Positions 7,999-17,672 of a stretch of DNA of 64,000 bases are shown here, one piece after another; the stretch's first letter is position 1; each line of letters starts with the position of its first letter. The position numbers and the translations under genes were made by a program. The notes beneath the pieces are model-generated. The model ran no database searches. It worked only from the letters and a program-made list of their open reading frames with translations, and was not told the origin of the DNA. Origin of the DNA: Zobellia laminariae (GTDB taxonomy: Bacteria; Bacteroidota; Bacteroidia; Flavobacteriales; Flavobacteriaceae); NCBI RefSeq assembly GCF_009725995.1, contig NZ_RCNS01000003.1:1309130-1373129 (forward strand). Reading direction: 5' to 3'.

Positions 7999-8952
7999 CT
8001 AAAAAAGTTGCTCGGCAATCGCCTTAATATTATCAGATTTACCCATTGAGTAGTAGTGTAATACGGGTACACCCGCAGCTTTTAACTCTTTAGATTGCTG
8101 AATAGCCCACTCAACTCCAACCTTACGCACATCTTTATTAGAAGAGCAATTATCAACGGCATCAATAAGATCTTGCGGTAAATCTATTCTAAAGACCTGT
8201 GGCAGCAATTGCAAGTGCCTTTTAACGGCAATTGGCTTAATACCCGGTATAATAGGAATGGTAATACCTATTTGCTTTGCCGCATCCACAAACTCAAAAT
8301 ACTTCTGGTTATCAAAAAACATTTGAGTTACTACATAATCAGCACCGGCATCTACTTTTTCCTTTAGTCTTCTTAAATCTGATTGTAAAGAAGGTGACTC
8401 CAAATGTTTTTCTGGGTATCCTGCCACACCAATACAAAAATCGGCACAATTATCACTATCTACCGTATCATGTAAATAGTTACCACAGTTCAATTCATGC
8501 ACCTGTTTTACCAAATCTACAGCAAAAGCATGCCCACCTTTAGTTGGCTGAAAATATTTTTCATCTTTCATGGCATCACCTCGCAACGCCATAATATTAT
8601 CAATACCTAAATAATGGCAATCCACCAATAGATATTCTGTTTCCTCTTTTGTAAACCCACCACAAAGCACATGTGGTACGGTATCTACGTCATACTTATG
8701 TTTTATAGACGCACAAATCCCCACGGTACCAGGTCGCATACGGGTCAGCTTTTTATCTAACAGTCCGTCTCGTTCCAAGTAAACATACTCCTCACGAGAA
8801 GTAGTTACATCAATAAACGGAGGGTTAAATTCCATTAAAGGATCAATGTTATCGTAAAGCTGTTGTATCTGGTGCCCTTTAACCGGTGGTATAATTTCAA
8901 AGGAAAATAAAGTTTTACCCTTTGCATTTTTTATGTGGTCCGTTATTTTCAT
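7999..8952 (-). CDS. metF: methylenetetrahydrofolate reductase
   Basis: A 317-residue FAD-dependent TIM-barrel enzyme that reduces 5,10-methylenetetrahydrofolate to 5-methyltetrahydrofolate, the methyl donor for MetH encoded upstream. Family features are the N-terminal FSFEIIPPVKG (catalytic Glu), ALRGD (FAD/folate contact) and GADYVVTQMFFDN. Length is normal for bacterial MetF. It is the last gene of the SAM-riboswitch operon, and a 77-bp repeat element (9000-9076) lies in the gap before it. Confidence 0.95.
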   Translation of the reverse strand: MKITDHIKNAKGKTLFSFEIIPPVKGHQIQQLYDNIDPLMEFNPPFIDVTTSREEYVYLERDGLLDKKLTRMRPGTVGICASIKHKYDVDTVPHVLCGGFTKEETEYLLVDCHYLGIDNIMALRGDAMKDEKYFQPTKGGHAFAVDLVKQVHELNCGNYLHDTVDSDNCADFCIGVAGYPEKHLESPSLQSDLRRLKEKVDAGADYVVTQMFFDNQKYFEFVDAAKQIGITIPIIPGIKPIAVKRHLQLLPQVFRIDLPQDLIDAVDNCSSNKDVRKVGVEWAIQQSKELKAAGVPVLHYYSMGKSDNIKAIAEQLF

Positions 8953-8999
8953 GTATGCTGCCCTTTAAAATGGGAAATTTAGTGTTTGTTCTATTTTAT

Positions 9000-9076
9000 G
9001 GCGTTCGAGCGGGCTATTCGCTAAATTTTTTAAAGCCAAATGGACTTTAAAAAGATATCGCTGCTATCCCTAACGC
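9000..9076. repeat. flavobacterial dispersed inverted-repeat element
   Basis: A 77-bp imperfect inverted repeat bounded by GGCGTT and AACGC, with the characteristic core CGGGCTATTCGC and end CTATCCCTAACGC. I recognise this pattern (GGGCGTT, CGGGCTAT, CTATCCCTAACGC) from many flavobacterial intergenic regions. A perfect 9-bp inner stem (TTTTTAAAG at 9027-9035, CTTTAAAAA at 9045-9053) closes a 9-nt loop. The element lies inside the metH-metF operon and should be transcribed as a long hairpin. Confidence 0.65.
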
Positions 9077-9096
9077 TTCTTTTTACTTTAAACTAA

Positions 9097-9348
9097 TTAT
9101 ACGTCCGTGAGCATTTGCTTCACCTCTTCGTAACTTTCTAGGTATTCCCAATAGATCCACCTACCATCTAAATAATCGGTCAAAATGTACTTTTCACTTA
9201 CCGATTTTATGCGATCCACCGCTACCACCTTTTTGGAAAAACCGTCTACAACAACCCTCTCCTCTATTTCCTTATTGTTCTGGTCATACCCATGGGTGAT
9301 CATAAAACTACCCATGCTTACTTCTATGTATTTCTTCATATCAGTCAT
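9097..9348 (-). CDS. small conserved-looking hypothetical protein in methionine operon
   Basis: 83 residues beginning [22 protein letters not shown], with no signal sequence, Cys or membrane segment. It is acidic at the C-terminus ([15 protein letters not shown]) and mixed alpha/beta in character. Its start overlaps the last eight bases of metH; an alternative ATG at 9339 would avoid the overlap, and a TTG at 9354 is less likely. Its location between metH and metF behind a SAM riboswitch suggests a role in methionine or folate metabolism, but I do not recognise a family. Confidence 0.6.
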   Translation of the reverse strand: MTDMKKYIEVSMGSFMITHGYDQNNKEIEERVVVDGFSKKVVAVDRIKSVSEKYILTDYLDGRWIYWEYLESYEEVKQMLTDV

Positions 9349-12076
9349 CTGCAATATTGGGAGCTAACCACTTGGTAGCCTTTTCTAGGGTAATGCCTTT
9401 TCGTTCGGCAAAATCAGAAACTTGATCTTCCTTAATTTTACCTAAACCAAAATATCTAGCTTGTTCATTCCCAAAATAATACCCCGAAACCGACGATGCT
9501 GGCCACATGGCCAAACTATCGGTGAGTTTTACCCCTATTCGCTCCTCTACCTTAAGCATATCCCAAAGCGTTACCTTTTCTAAGTGATCGGGACAAGCAG
9601 GATATCCTGGTGCAGGACGAATACCTTTGTATTTTTCATCAATTAATTCGTCATTTTTAAGATGTTCGTTAGATGCGTAACCCCAATGTTTCATCCTAAC
9701 CTCTTTATGTAAATATTCGGCAAAAGCTTCTGCCAAACGGTCACTCAAAGCTTTTACTAAAATGGAATTGTAATCATCTAAATTCTCTCTGTACTTATCT
9801 GCCAATTCATCGGTTCCAAAACCAGTGGTTACACAAAAACAACCTACGTAATCTTCTTTTCCCGATTCTTTTGGAGCAATAAAATCTGACAAAGCATAAT
9901 CTGGTACGCCTTCACGTCTTTTTAATTGCTGTCGTAAAGTTCTAAACGTATATTTCTTAGTCTCTTGACCATCTTCAACATCTACTTCAATGTCATCATG
10001 ATTGGCTAAGGTATTGGCAGGAAAGAGTCCAAAAACTCCTTTACCCGTTAATTTCTTGCTCTTTAGAATATCATTCAACATTTGCTTTGCATCTGCAAAA
10101 AGCTCGGTAGCCTGTTCGCCAACTATCTCATCCGTTAGGATATCTGGATATTTACCGTGCAGCTCCCAACTTCTAAAAAAGGGAGTCCAATCTATAAAGG
10201 GAACCAATTTTTCAAGGTCTACCTCTTCAATAACTTGAATACCTAATTGCTTAGGTTTCACTATTTCGGTAGCATCCCAATCTATTTTAAACCTATTCTC
10301 TCTAGAGGCTTCAAGAGTTTTATACTCTTTCTTCTGAGTACGGCTCAAGAACTTCTCTCTGAAAACATCATAGTCTTCTTTGATTGTTTTTTTGTACGTA
10401 GCCGAAGTTTCTTTTTTCAATAAATCACCCACAACGGTAACCGCTCTTGAAGCATCGTTTACATGCACAACGGCCTCACTATATTGTGGATCTATTTTCA
10501 CTGCCGTGTGGGCCTTACTGGTAGTTGCCCCACCAATAAGTAAAGGCAGTTTAAAGTTTTTGCGCTCCATCTCTTTGGCCAAATGCACCATCTCATCAAG
10601 AGAAGGTGTAATAAGTCCGCTAAGACCAATGACATCCACATTATGTTCTATTGCCGCAGCAATTATTTTTTCTGGCGGCACCATGACACCTAAGTCAACA
10701 ATTTCATAATTATTACAGGCCAAAACTACACTCACAATATTTTTACCAATATCATGAACATCACCTTTTACGGTAGCCATTAAAATTTTACCGTTCCCTT
10801 TATCGTCTCCGATCTGAGGGTTTTTTAATTTTTCTTCTTCAATATAAGGTAGCAAATAAGCAACTGCTTTTTTCATAACACGCGCCGATTTTACCACCTG
10901 TGGCAAGAACATTTTTCCGCTTCCAAAAAGGTCACCTACCACGTTCATACCGGCCATTAGATTCCCTTCAATAACCTCAATAGGTTTATCTGCAGCAATA
11001 CGTGCCTCCTCTATATCTTCTATTATATATTGATCTATTCCTTTTACTAAAGCTCTGGTAATTCTATTCTGTAAAGGTTCTTCTCGCCATGAAAGGTCTA
11101 CTTTACTTTCTTTAGCCTTACCAACAACTGATTCTGCAAAATCTAGCAGTCTTTCTGTGGCGTCATCCCTACGGTTAAGAATTACATCTTCTACCCGCTC
11201 TAACAGATCCTTTGGAATATCATCATAAATCTCCAACATGGTTGGGTTTACGATACCCATGTTCATACCCGCTTTAATAGCATGGTATAAAAACACAGAA
11301 TGCATGGCTTCACGCACGGGATTATTCCCCCTAAACGAAAACGAAACATTACTTACCCCTCCACTAATACTAGCATAAGGTAAATTCTCTCGTACCCATT
11401 TGGTGGCCTTTATGAAATCGAGCGCATTTAATTTGTGCTCATCCATACCCGTAGCTACGGGAAATATATTAAGGTCAAAAATGATGTCTTCTGGTGCAAA
11501 ACCTACTTGGTCTACCAAAATATCATAAGACCTCTTAGAAATCTCTATTCTTCTATCATAATTATCAGCCTGACCAACCTCATCAAAAGCCATTACAATC
11601 ACCGCTGCACCGTATCTCTTTACTAACTTAGCGTGATTAATAAATTCTTTTTCGCCTTCTTTTAAACTGATGGAGTTTACAACACATTTTCCTTGAACAA
11701 CCTGTAAACCTGCTTCAATAATATCCCATTTGGAACTATCTATCATGATAGGCACTCTAGAAATATCTGGCTCAGCAATAACCAAGTTCAAAAACTTGAC
11801 CATAGCCTCTTTACCATCGATCAAACCATCATCCATATTAATATCAATGATTTGGGCTCCACCTTCTACTTGGTCTCTGGCAACACTTAAAGCCTCTTCA
11901 AACTTGCGTTCTTTAATGAGACGTAAAAATCGTTTGGAACCGGCCACGTTGGTTCGTTCACCTACGTTCACGAAATTACTTTCGGGGGTGATGACCAAGG
12001 GTTCTAGACCTGATAATTTTAAATATCTAGCTGGCTTCTGATTTTCAGTTACTGGTATGTCTGAGTTGTTACTCAT
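9341..12076 (-). CDS. metH: methionine synthase, folate/cobalamin/activation domains
   Basis: 911 residues carrying the C-terminal three modules of cobalamin-dependent methionine synthase: the pterin-binding barrel (about 25-290, [16 protein letters not shown]), the B12-binding module (about 335-560, with GDVHDIGKN and cobalt-ligand His441) and the SAM-binding reactivation domain (about 600-905, [12 protein letters not shown]). The homocysteine-binding module is encoded separately just upstream, as is common in Flavobacteriia, so the split is not a defect. It transfers the methyl group of 5-methyl-THF via cobalamin to homocysteine. It is 65 bp downstream of its partner, in a SAM-I riboswitch operon. 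No B12 riboswitch is seen. Confidence 0.95.
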   Translation of the reverse strand: MSNNSDIPVTENQKPARYLKLSGLEPLVITPESNFVNVGERTNVAGSKRFLRLIKERKFEEALSVARDQVEGGAQIIDINMDDGLIDGKEAMVKFLNLVIAEPDISRVPIMIDSSKWDIIEAGLQVVQGKCVVNSISLKEGEKEFINHAKLVKRYGAAVIVMAFDEVGQADNYDRRIEISKRSYDILVDQVGFAPEDIIFDLNIFPVATGMDEHKLNALDFIKATKWVRENLPYASISGGVSNVSFSFRGNNPVREAMHSVFLYHAIKAGMNMGIVNPTMLEIYDDIPKDLLERVEDVILNRRDDATERLLDFAESVVGKAKESKVDLSWREEPLQNRITRALVKGIDQYIIEDIEEARIAADKPIEVIEGNLMAGMNVVGDLFGSGKMFLPQVVKSARVMKKAVAYLLPYIEEEKLKNPQIGDDKGNGKILMATVKGDVHDIGKNIVSVVLACNNYEIVDLGVMVPPEKIIAAAIEHNVDVIGLSGLITPSLDEMVHLAKEMERKNFKLPLLIGGATTSKAHTAVKIDPQYSEAVVHVNDASRAVTVVGDLLKKETSATYKKTIKEDYDVFREKFLSRTQKKEYKTLEASRENRFKIDWDATEIVKPKQLGIQVIEEVDLEKLVPFIDWTPFFRSWELHGKYPDILTDEIVGEQATELFADAKQMLNDILKSKKLTGKGVFGLFPANTLANHDDIEVDVEDGQETKKYTFRTLRQQLKRREGVPDYALSDFIAPKESGKEDYVGCFCVTTGFGTDELADKYRENLDDYNSILVKALSDRLAEAFAEYLHKEVRMKHWGYASNEHLKNDELIDEKYKGIRPAPGYPACPDHLEKVTLWDMLKVEERIGVKLTDSLAMWPASSVSGYYFGNEQARYFGLGKIKEDQVSDFAERKGITLEKATKWLAPNIADD

Positions 12077-12141
12077 AATATCTCCATCACTTTTTGTGAC
12101 AATTGATGAATTCGTTTCTTATTCTTTTTAAGGCAATTGTA

Positions 12142-13140
12142 TTACTCTACAGATACTGCACGCGGGTCATACTTTCTTACCAATTCTGCAATGGCGGTAA
12201 TATGCTCGGGCGTGGTACCACAGCATCCGCCAACGATATTCACCAAACCTTTTTCTACATATTCTTTTATCTGTGCAGCCATTTGCTCAGGAGTTTCATC
12301 ATACTCTCCAAAAGCATTAGGTAAACCAGCATTTGGATGAGCCGAAACCGCATGTCCTGTTTTATTTGCCAAAACTTCTAAGTGTGGTACCAATTGGTCC
12401 GCACCCAACGCACAATTAAAGCCAACTGAAAAAATTGGAATGTGTGAAATAGAAATTAGAAATGCCTCTGCCGTCTGTCCGGATAAAGTTCTTCCCGAGG
12501 CATCGGTAATAGTTCCGCTTACCATTATGGGCACATCTATATTACGTTCTTCTTTCACTTCTTCTATGGCAAAAAGTGCCGCTTTTGCATTTAGCGTATC
12601 AAAAATAGTTTCTACCAACAGCAAATCTGAACCTCCATCCAATAAAGCTTCTACCTGCTGCTTATACGCAATACGAAGCTCATCAAAAGAAACTGCTCTA
12701 TATCCTGGATCATTTACATCTGGAGACATGCTTGCTGTTTTGTTCGTTGGACCTATACTTCCGGCAACGTATCTTGGCTTGTTTGGCTCTTTGGCCGTAA
12801 ACTCATCAGCAACCTTTTTGGCAATCCGTGCAGACTCATAATTGAGCTCGTACACTAAATCTTCCATAAAGTAATCTGCCATAGCAATTGTAGTACCAGA
12901 GAAAGTATTTGTTTCTACGATATCTGCACCAGCAGCAAAATACTTGCGATGTACTTCTGCAATAGCTTCTGGTTGGGTCAAGGACAACAAATCATTATTA
13001 CCCTGCAAAGGATGCTCCCAATCCTTAAAACGCTCCCCACGAAAATCTTCCTCGGTAAATTTATAGCGCTGTAACATAGTACCCATGGCACCATCCAGCA
13101 CTAATATGCGTTCCTTTAATATTTCTCGAATATCTTTCAT
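12142..13140 (-). CDS. homocysteine S-methyltransferase module of methionine synthase
   Basis: 332 residues corresponding to the N-terminal homocysteine/zinc domain of MetH. It opens with [14 protein letters not shown] and carries the zinc ligands as a Cys in GFNCALGAD plus the Cys pair in [12 protein letters not shown] near residue 305. It works with the separately encoded folate/B12 part immediately downstream. An unusually strong Shine-Dalgarno sequence (GAAGGAGG) lies 6 nt before the ATG, which is uncommon for Bacteroidota. It is the first gene after the SAM-I riboswitch. Confidence 0.93.
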   Translation of the reverse strand: MKDIREILKERILVLDGAMGTMLQRYKFTEEDFRGERFKDWEHPLQGNNDLLSLTQPEAIAEVHRKYFAAGADIVETNTFSGTTIAMADYFMEDLVYELNYESARIAKKVADEFTAKEPNKPRYVAGSIGPTNKTASMSPDVNDPGYRAVSFDELRIAYKQQVEALLDGGSDLLLVETIFDTLNAKAALFAIEEVKEERNIDVPIMVSGTITDASGRTLSGQTAEAFLISISHIPIFSVGFNCALGADQLVPHLEVLANKTGHAVSAHPNAGLPNAFGEYDETPEQMAAQIKEYVEKGLVNIVGGCCGTTPEHITAIAELVRKYDPRAVSVE

Positions 13141-13271
13141 TTTTTCCTCCTTCTAATTGAGCATCCATTTATAATTGAATTTGATATCTGAAATATCAAA
13201 AACATTATTTAAAATCAACCTACAAACAATTATCAAGCAAAGGAATAAGGACAATTATAATTGCCTCTCTT

Positions 13272-13377
13272 TGTTATCTGTCCTACAAATATGTAGGATA
13301 GAATGTAGCACCTTCTTTATAAGAAAAGGGTTGCCAAGGTTTCACAGGGTCTAATCCCTCCGCCTTTCTTGATAACA
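13272..13377 (-). promoter_or_regulatory. SAM-I (S-box) riboswitch of the metH-metF operon
   Basis: On the minus strand, P1 is formed by TGTTATC (13377-13371) and GATAACA (13278-13272). Inside are the S-box landmarks AAAGGCGGAGGGA, GACCC, TGTGAAACCTTGGCAACC and a variable P3 stem, then GGTGCTACATTC and a P4 stem with CCTACATATTTGTAGG. The aptamer ends 131 nt before the start codon. SAM binding is expected to lower expression; no clear terminator follows, so the expression platform is not identified. Confidence 0.9.
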
Positions 13378-13402
13378 GTCACGTATTTTAATGAACGATT
13401 TG

Positions 13403-13434
13403 CAAAGTAACGCCACATATGGTTCAAAACCAAA
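13403..13434 (-). promoter_or_regulatory. putative promoter of metH operon
   Basis: Minus strand: a -33 box TTTG (13434-13431), 20-bp spacer, then TTACTTTG (13410-13403), one mismatch from the Bacteroidota -7 consensus TAnnTTTG. It lies 26 bp upstream of the SAM-I aptamer, the right distance for a transcript that begins just before P1. Confidence 0.5.
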
Positions 13435-13471
13435 GAAACCTAGCTGTTTTTGGCACTTTGCCTTAGTTAAA

Positions 13472-13503
13472 AGCCTTCTGTTCTAATATTAGAACAGAAG
13501 GCT
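13472..13503 (-). terminator. terminator of the sulfate-assimilation operon
   Basis: A perfect 32-bp inverted repeat with arms AGCCTTCTGTTCTAAT and ATTAGAACAGAAGGCT, followed on the minus strand by TTTT. It lies 28 bp after the last gene of the cys cluster. Confidence 0.8.
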
Positions 13504-13531
13504 CTTACCAATTATATGCACTAATTGCTAA

Positions 13532-14593
13532 TTAAGAAATACTTTGAACGACCTCTTTTTTGGCCTCTTTCTTTGTACCGTCAAATCCTTCTACTCCACC
13601 TACAGTGGTGTATTTCATAACGTATCTTTTACCTGGATTTATCAATTTGTAGGCAAACTGACACATTACTGCAGCTTCATGGAAACCTGATAAAATCAGT
13701 TTTAATTTACCTTCATAGGTATTGACATCTCCGATAGCAAAAACTCCTGGTATGTTTGTTTGGTAATCTTTAGCGTTGTTTACCTTGATGGCATTTTTCT
13801 CGATTTCTAAACCCCAATCACCGATTGGACCTAATTTTGGAGAAAGACCAAACAATGGAATAAAACTATCTACCTCAACATAACTCTCTCCTTTTTCTGG
13901 ATCGTTATGCTTAACAACAACTGCCTCTAAATGATCATCGCCATAAAGTTTCTTCACCTCAGCTTCGGTGAACAATTTTATTTTTCCTGCTTTTGCCAAC
14001 TCTGCTGCTTTTTCAACAGAATCCAAAGCTCCTCTAAACTCATTTCTTCTGTGTACCAAAGATACTTCTGAAGCAACGTCTGCTAAGAAAATAGCCCAAT
14101 CCAAAGCAGAATCTCCACCTCCGGCTATAATCACTTTTTTGTCGCGATATACCTCAGGGTCTTTAATCATGTAGGCAACTCCCTTATCTTCAAAATCAAG
14201 AATGTTTTCGATAGGTGGTTTTCTAGGTTCAAAAGAACCGAGTCCACCAGCAATAACTACTACGGGAGCATGATGCTTTGTACCTTTATTAGTTGTTACG
14301 ATAAAAGAACCATCTTCTTGCTTATCCAAAGTTTCAGCACGCTCACCCATGGTATAACCAGCCTCAAAAGGTTTGATTTGCTCCATAAGATTCGTTACTA
14401 AATCACCTGCTAAGATTTCCGGGAAAGCCGGAATATCATATATTGGTTTCTTTGGATAAATTTCCGAACACTGACCACCCGGTTGAGGCAAAGCATCTAT
14501 CAAATGGCATTTTAGTTTTAACAAGCCTGCTTCAAATACTGTAAAAAGACCTGTTGGGCCCGCGCCAATGATGAGAATATCTGTTTTTATCAT
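13532..14593 (-). CDS. NAD(P)/FAD-dependent oxidoreductase, ferredoxin-NADP reductase type 2-like
   Basis: 353 residues with a thioredoxin-reductase-like fold but no redox-active CxxC. The FAD motif ILIIGAGPTGLF is at the N-terminus, PGGQCSEIYPKKPIYDIPAFP follows near residue 40, the NADPH motif is IIAGGGDSALDW near 155, and a C-terminal IPGVFAIGDVNTYEG closes the FAD domain. This pattern fits the Bacillus YumC-type ferredoxin-NADP reductases. As last gene of the sulfite reductase operon it probably supplies electrons through ferredoxin to the reductase encoded two genes upstream (inference). The ATG at 14593 is chosen because the FAD motif begins a few residues later; an upstream GTG would add an unrelated tail. 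Confidence 0.85.
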   Translation of the reverse strand: MIKTDILIIGAGPTGLFTVFEAGLLKLKCHLIDALPQPGGQCSEIYPKKPIYDIPAFPEILAGDLVTNLMEQIKPFEAGYTMGERAETLDKQEDGSFIVTTNKGTKHHAPVVVIAGGLGSFEPRKPPIENILDFEDKGVAYMIKDPEVYRDKKVIIAGGGDSALDWAIFLADVASEVSLVHRRNEFRGALDSVEKAAELAKAGKIKLFTEAEVKKLYGDDHLEAVVVKHNDPEKGESYVEVDSFIPLFGLSPKLGPIGDWGLEIEKNAIKVNNAKDYQTNIPGVFAIGDVNTYEGKLKLILSGFHEAAVMCQFAYKLINPGKRYVMKYTTVGGVEGFDGTKKEAKKEVVQSIS

Positions 14594-14664
14594 TTCTAAT
14601 TTGTATTGAGTAGTCAGTATAGAGTATGAAGTGCGTTGCACTTCTTACTTGGCACCGATTACTT

Positions 14665-15459
14665 TTATTTAATTACTTCTAAAAATTCTTCTTTTAGGCT
14701 TTCGATACTTTCTCTATGCTTTACTACTTCGCCTATTATAATTATTGCTGGATTCGTTAATTGCTGCTTTTCCACTTCATCTTCAATGGAAGCAATAGTA
14801 CCTACCGCAATTTTTTCATCTTTTCTGGTCCCGTTTTGCACAATGGCAATTGGGGTTTCAGATTTACCTACTGCTTTGAACAATTCTGCTATTTGCGATA
14901 ATTTGGACATGCCCATTAAAATAACGACTGTAGCGTTACTTTTAGCGGCCAGAGCTACATCATCTGAAAGCTTATGTTCTTTAGTCGTACCTGTAATTAC
15001 CCAAAAACTTTCGGCGGCACCTCTTTTGGTAACCGGAATGTTCTGTGATGCGGGAACTGACAAACATGAGGATATACCAGGAACCATGGCTACTTGCAAC
15101 CCGTGAGCTGCAGCGTACTCCATTTCTTCGGCACCACGACCAAATACAAATGGATCTCCGCCTTTTAAACGTACCACATGGGCATTGCTTTTAGCTCGGT
15201 TTACAATCAATTCGTTTATCTGTTCTTGTTGGTACGCATAACACCCTTTTCTTTTGCCTACAAAAATCTGTTCGGCTTTGGGTGCATACTCCAACAACTC
15301 TACGGACACCAACGCATCGTATAACACCACATCCGCACTTGCCAATGCCTTGATGGCTTTGAGCGTAATAAGCTCAACATCACCAGGACCTGCACCAATT
15401 ACCGTAAAACGACCGCCTACGTTGGACAAAGTGTTGTTATTTTCGTTGGAATATTTCAT
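14665..15459 (-). CDS. cobA: uroporphyrinogen-III C-methyltransferase
   Basis: A 264-residue SAM-dependent methyltransferase that makes precorrin-2 for siroheme. Motifs are FTVIGAGPGDVELITLKA near the N-terminus, DVVLYDALVS, VVRLKGGDPFVFGRGAEE and VPGISS. It starts 2 bp after the sulfite reductase gene, whose siroheme cofactor it helps make. It is monofunctional: the precorrin-2 dehydrogenase/ferrochelatase needed to finish siroheme is not fused and not present in this window. Confidence 0.93.
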   Translation of the reverse strand: MKYSNENNNTLSNVGGRFTVIGAGPGDVELITLKAIKALASADVVLYDALVSVELLEYAPKAEQIFVGKRKGCYAYQQEQINELIVNRAKSNAHVVRLKGGDPFVFGRGAEEMEYAAAHGLQVAMVPGISSCLSVPASQNIPVTKRGAAESFWVITGTTKEHKLSDDVALAAKSNATVVILMGMSKLSQIAELFKAVGKSETPIAIVQNGTRKDEKIAVGTIASIEDEVEKQQLTNPAIIIIGEVVKHRESIESLKEEFLEVIK

Positions 15460-15461
15460 GC

Positions 15462-17552
15462 TTACGCTTCTGCCAATTCTTGTTGTCTGAACTTTTCAAC
15501 CGCTTTCAAAAATGCTTTGGCATCTTCTAAATAGCTTTTTGCAAAAGCTTCAGTTGGTTCGTTCTTATTCAATTTTAAAACAAGTTCTTCAAAACCTTGA
15601 CCTAAATCTATTCTACCAGAGGCAACAAATTTTGCATCAAAATCCTTAATGATACTTGCATGCGTGTTCACTTTTGCTTTTTCTGAAGTTAACATTGCTT
15701 TTGCAGAGTTTACCATTGAAGAATACGAATGGTAGATACTAGCTGCCCATTTGTTTTCGTCAAAAGATTCTTGTGCAGTTTGTATTTTCTCTTCGCTTTC
15801 AAAAAGCAACGTAGCGATAAGGTCAATTACCACACCGGCACATTCACCAATACCGATCGCTTTTTCATAACGCTCCGTATTACCCCAATCAATAAAGTCT
15901 TCTGCAGTAAGATTTTCAATATCCGATAACGGCGTAAGAAAATCATAGAAATACATCTGACCCTTTTCTTCGTAATAATCGGCATACGACTTTCCGTTTC
16001 CGTTTTGGTCATAATCATCCAAAATCAATCGCAATGCTTCCGGACCTCTTTTAGAAGGCACTTTTACTACTTTATCAGCAAATCTTCCGTTACCGTTTCC
16101 ATCAGTACCACCACCCAACAAAACTTGAAGTGCAGGTGCTACCAACTTATCTTTTGTTCTTACACTCATTCCTTGAAAACCAATATTGGCCATGTTGTGC
16201 TGTCCGCAGGCATTCATACACCCACTAATTTTAATCACAACATCAGGATTGCTTATGTACTGTGGATATTCCACCTTCATAATTCTTTCCAATTCCTCTG
16301 CAATACCTGTACTACTGGCAATACCCAAGTTACAAGTATCCGTACCGGGACAAGCTGTAATATCTATAGCCTTGTTGTATCCCGCTTCTACGAAACCTAA
16401 TTTCTTCAATTCGTTATAGAAAAACGGAACCAAATCATTGGCTACGTAAGGAATCAATATATTTTGACGCAAGCTTAATCTTAATTCGCCTGCAGCATAT
16501 TGCTCAACCAAATCTGCCAACAACCTTGCTTTATCCGTATAAAAATCACCTAAAAGTACTTTAATACCAATAGCCGAATATCCTTCCTGTTTCTGAGGGA
16601 TAAGGTTTGTAGATTTCCAGATTTCAAAAGCTTCACTATCTTCAATTTCCACTTGTGGCGCATCAACCTTAGCTATCTCAACTTTTGGATATGCTTCCGC
16701 ATCAATTGGATAAGTTTGAACAGGGATTGCTTTCTGCTCTTCGGCCAATAATTGTTTAAAACCGTCAAGACCTATGTCTTTTAGTAAAAACTTCATTCTA
16801 GCCTTAGCCCTACTTTTTCTTTCTCCATAACGGTCAAAAACACGAACCACACCTTCCATTAAAGGAATAATTTTATCGGCTGCAAGGAATTCAAAAAGTA
16901 GCTCGGCGTGACGGGGTTGTGACCCTAGACCACCGGCCAACATCACTTTAAAACCTTTTACACCGTCTTTTATTTTAGCAATAAAACCAAGATCGTGCAT
17001 GTACGAAAGACCTGTATCCGCATCACTGGCAGAAAAAGAAACCTTAAACTTACGGCCCATTTCCTGACTGATCGGGTTACGCAAGAAATACTCAAAAAGA
17101 GCATGTGCGTAAGGCGAAACATCAAACGGCTCATCTACATCTATACCGGCAGTTTCACTAGCCGTTACGTTACGCACTGTATTACCACACGCTTCACGAA
17201 TAGTAACATCATCTTTCTCCAACTCCGCCCAAAGCTCTGGCGTACGATCTAGATCTACATAATGTATTTGAATATCTTGACGTGTTGTAATATGCAATCT
17301 ACCTCTAGAATATTCATCAGACACATCACTGATACGCTTTAACTGCTTAGAAGTAACCTTACCGTATGGCAACTTGATACGAATCATCTGCACACCTGGT
17401 TGACGTTGACCGTAAACACCTCTGGCCAAACGCAAACTGCGGAACTTTTCCTCATCTAAATTACCTTCTTTGAACTGGCGTATTTTAGCCTCCAATGCCA
17501 AAATATCCTTCTCAACAACCGGGTTTTCTATCTCTGTTCTGAAACTTTGCAT
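15462..17552 (-). CDS. siroheme/4Fe-4S sulfite (nitrite) reductase with C-terminal HEPN-like extension
   Basis: 696 residues. Two ferredoxin-like half domains (about 45-110 and 320-385) and two siroheme-binding halves (about 120-280 and 390-540) form the NirA/Sir fold. The cluster cysteines are C401, C407, C445 and C449 (CPGTDTC and GCMNAC). From about residue 560 to the end there is an added all-helical region (GECAGVVIDLIATLLFESEE, then helices to residue 696) resembling a HEPN-like domain, which is absent from classical ferredoxin-sulfite reductases. Located downstream of cysN and upstream of the siroheme methyltransferase, it most likely reduces sulfite to sulfide; nitrite cannot be excluded. 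A TATAGGG-containing inverted repeat lies 58 bp upstream. Confidence 0.88.
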   Translation of the reverse strand: MQSFRTEIENPVVEKDILALEAKIRQFKEGNLDEEKFRSLRLARGVYGQRQPGVQMIRIKLPYGKVTSKQLKRISDVSDEYSRGRLHITTRQDIQIHYVDLDRTPELWAELEKDDVTIREACGNTVRNVTASETAGIDVDEPFDVSPYAHALFEYFLRNPISQEMGRKFKVSFSASDADTGLSYMHDLGFIAKIKDGVKGFKVMLAGGLGSQPRHAELLFEFLAADKIIPLMEGVVRVFDRYGERKSRAKARMKFLLKDIGLDGFKQLLAEEQKAIPVQTYPIDAEAYPKVEIAKVDAPQVEIEDSEAFEIWKSTNLIPQKQEGYSAIGIKVLLGDFYTDKARLLADLVEQYAAGELRLSLRQNILIPYVANDLVPFFYNELKKLGFVEAGYNKAIDITACPGTDTCNLGIASSTGIAEELERIMKVEYPQYISNPDVVIKISGCMNACGQHNMANIGFQGMSVRTKDKLVAPALQVLLGGGTDGNGNGRFADKVVKVPSKRGPEALRLILDDYDQNGNGKSYADYYEEKGQMYFYDFLTPLSDIENLTAEDFIDWGNTERYEKAIGIGECAGVVIDLIATLLFESEEKIQTAQESFDENKWAASIYHSYSSMVNSAKAMLTSEKAKVNTHASIIKDFDAKFVASGRIDLGQGFEELVLKLNKNEPTEAFAKSYLEDAKAFLKAVEKFRQQELAEA

Positions 17553-17609
17553 ACTATATTTCTTCTAGCTTCTTACCGTTTATAGGTAGATTAATAATTG
17601 TATATTTTT

Positions 17610-17630
17610 CCTATAGGGTTTATAGGGATA
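17610..17630. promoter_or_regulatory. candidate operator upstream of sulfite reductase
   Basis: CCTATAGGG TTTATAGGGATA on the plus strand contains overlapping inverted and direct copies of TATAGGG. The same core (as CCCTAT) occurs twice upstream of the cys operon near 20864-20963, suggesting a shared regulator such as the local Rrf2 protein. Confidence 0.35.
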
Positions 17631-17672
17631 ATTAAACCAGTATCCTTGCCCTTTGGGTTAGAAACGGACTTC

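Noticed and set aside
12077..12141. Broken metH gene (frameshift between the two parts)
   Set aside because: Each part has its own start, ends at a domain boundary and shows all motifs; split MetH is common in Flavobacteriia.
12440..12841. Plus-strand reading frame of 133 codons antisense to the MetH N-terminal part
   Set aside because: It lies entirely inside a well-supported gene, has a composition typical of antisense shadow frames and no recognisable domain.
14594..14641. GTG start adding 16 residues to the ferredoxin-NADP reductase-like protein
   Set aside because: The Rossmann FAD motif starts at residue 5 from the ATG at 14593; the extension has no counterpart in the family.
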